NCBI GenBank assembly: GCA_020629005.1
Contig: JAHDEE010000007.1
Span: forward strand, 33,996-67,275
DNA length: 33,280 bases
Reading direction: 5' to 3'
Source of the DNA: Chitinophagales bacterium
GTDB lineage: Bacteria > Bacteroidota > Bacteroidia > Chitinophagales > UBA2359
How positions within the stretch are numbered: position 1 is the first letter of the stretch; the number at the start of each line of letters is the position of its first letter. Of the stretch, positions 32,347 through 33,280 are shown piece by piece. The translations under genes were made by a program, and so were the position numbers. Below the pieces are notes generated by a model. It was not told where the DNA came from and ran no database searches. It worked only from the letters and a program-made list of their open reading frames with translations.

Positions 32347-33280
32347 CTATCCGGCTTGCAAAGCTGCTTTGTACGTGTCAATTGCCCGTTGTCTGGCCAT
32401 CTTGTGCTCTACAATGGGCGCCGGATATTCCGCTGTTTCAAATTCAGGCACCCATCGGCGGATGTAACTCAGTTCTTTGTCAAATTTTTGGTATTGAGTC
32501 GAGGGATTGAATATGCGAAAGTAAGGCGCTGCATCACATCCAGTGCTACTAGCCCATTGCCAGCCGCCGTTGTTTGCAGCCAGATCGAAGTCCAGTAGCT
32601 TTGACGCGAAATAGGCTTCTCCCCACCTCCAGTCGATCAGCAAGTGTTTGGTCAAAAAACTAGCGGCGACCATTCGAACCCGGTTGTGCATATAGCCGGT
32701 CTGATTTAGCTCACGCATTCCGGCATCTACTAATGGATAACCCGTTTTGCCCTTGCACCAGGCGGCGAACTCCTCCTCGTTGTTTCTCCAGGGGATAGCT
32801 TCGTACTTTGGCTTAAAAGCTGAGGTAGCCACCTTTGGAAAATGGTATAGAATCATGTGGTAAAAGTCACGCCAAATCAACTCATTCAAATAGGTTTCAT
32901 TGTGCTGAAGTGCTTGACGAGCCAGACTTCGAATACTAATAGTACCAAAACGCAAATGTACCCCAAGCTTGCTGGTGCCGTTCAAAGCAGGAAAGTTTCT
33001 GGTTTTATCATAGCTTTTCACGATCACGAGATCAACCTCTTTCGGCGGAAAAACCGCATTTGTTGGCTCAAAACCCAAATCGGCCAGCTCAGGCATTGCC
33101 TCAGCAGTAAAAGAAGCCAGGTTTGAGCAATAGGCCAATGTAGGATATGATTTTAGGTAAAAGTCATTAAGTTTGGCCTTCCAAACCCGGCTATAAGGGG
33201 TGAAGACTGTATAAGGCTTCCCGTCTTTCTTCAAGACTTCATGCTTGTCAAAGATCACTTGGTCCTTATATCCTTTGAAG
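32347..33280 (-). CDS. Cryptochrome/DNA photolyase, 3' part (5' end outside window)
   Basis: The C-terminal ~311 residues of a class I photolyase-family protein; the frame is open to the window edge and the N-terminal antenna-domain part lies beyond it. FAD-binding domain motifs are clear: KLGVHLRFGTISIRSLAR, LNELIWRDFYHMILYHFP, GYPLVDAGMRELNQTGYMHN (followed by RVRMVAASFLTKHLL), and the flavin/lesion-binding signature NNGGWQWASSTGCDAAPYFR leading into FNP. It should repair UV-made cyclobutane dimers using blue light, though cryptochrome or 6-4 activity cannot be excluded. An internal GTG at 33258 is not the start. It ends 84 bases before the TonB receptor promoter region. Confidence 0.92.
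   Translation of the reverse strand, partial: FKGYKDQVIFDKHEVLKKDGKPYTVFTPYSRVWKAKLNDFYLKSYPTLAYCSNLASFTAEAMPELADLGFEPTNAVFPPKEVDLVIVKSYDKTRNFPALNGTSKLGVHLRFGTISIRSLARQALQHNETYLNELIWRDFYHMILYHFPKVATSAFKPKYEAIPWRNNEEEFAAWCKGKTGYPLVDAGMRELNQTGYMHNRVRMVAASFLTKHLLIDWRWGEAYFASKLLDFDLAANNGGWQWASSTGCDAAPYFRIFNPSTQYQKFDKELSYIRRWVPEFETAEYPAPIVEHKMARQRAIDTYKAALQAG

Overview
The window comes from a member of the Bacteroidota, probably a marine or free-living one in the Saprospiria/Cytophagia range. The phylum call rests on a type IX secretion (T9SS) sorting domain, two TonB-dependent receptors with carboxypeptidase-like N-termini, DUF4249, DUF3810 and DUF2905 proteins, and several upstream sites matching the Bacteroidota -7 element TAnnTTTG. 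No rRNA, tRNA or CRISPR array was seen.

Layout. (1) 1-3187: a heptamer repeat, a perfect 17-bp inverted repeat, then a compact overlapping operon encoding an ABC-three-component (ABC-3C) conflict system: a SMEK-domain protein with a C-terminal ABC-3C domain, a small middle component, and a DUF2326 coiled-coil ABC ATPase. (2) 3188-3702: a MITE-like element (copy 1) followed by a GC-rich element that folds like a structured RNA (copy A). (3) 3703-4787: a secreted protein of unknown function and DUF2905. (4) 4994-9705: a T9SS-exported beta-helix-like protein and a TonB receptor. (5) 10187-15869: cytochrome P450, divergent DUF3810 membrane protein, thioredoxin-like lipoprotein, penicillin-acylase-family Ntn hydrolase. 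(6) 15870-20676, genes on the minus strand: MITE copy 2, a VWA lipoprotein with collagen-like triplets, three unknown proteins, structured element copy C, a HEPN protein with a small partner, and a haem-binding-domain protein. (7) 20763-28506: an Uup-like ABC-F ATPase, then glutamine-synthetase-like ligase, ethanolamine-type permease, SDR, aldehyde dehydrogenase and class I glutamine amidotransferase, together resembling a gamma-glutamylation route for an amino alcohol. (8) 28507-28958: structured element copy B and heptamer repeats. (9) 28959-33280: DUF4249 lipoprotein and TonB receptor operon, and a photolyase that runs off the window.

The most notable signal is the roughly 185-nt element present three times (3416-3601 plus, 28701-28884 plus, 19158-19342 minus). 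The copies share short conserved blocks at matching places but differ in the long-range helices, and the helices stay paired by compensatory change. G.U wobbles fall in the same reading direction in every copy, so one strand is predicted to be the RNA. I know of no named family with this motif order. Two copies lie directly downstream of conflict-type loci (ABC-3C and HEPN). All functional statements are inference from sequence reading, with no database search.
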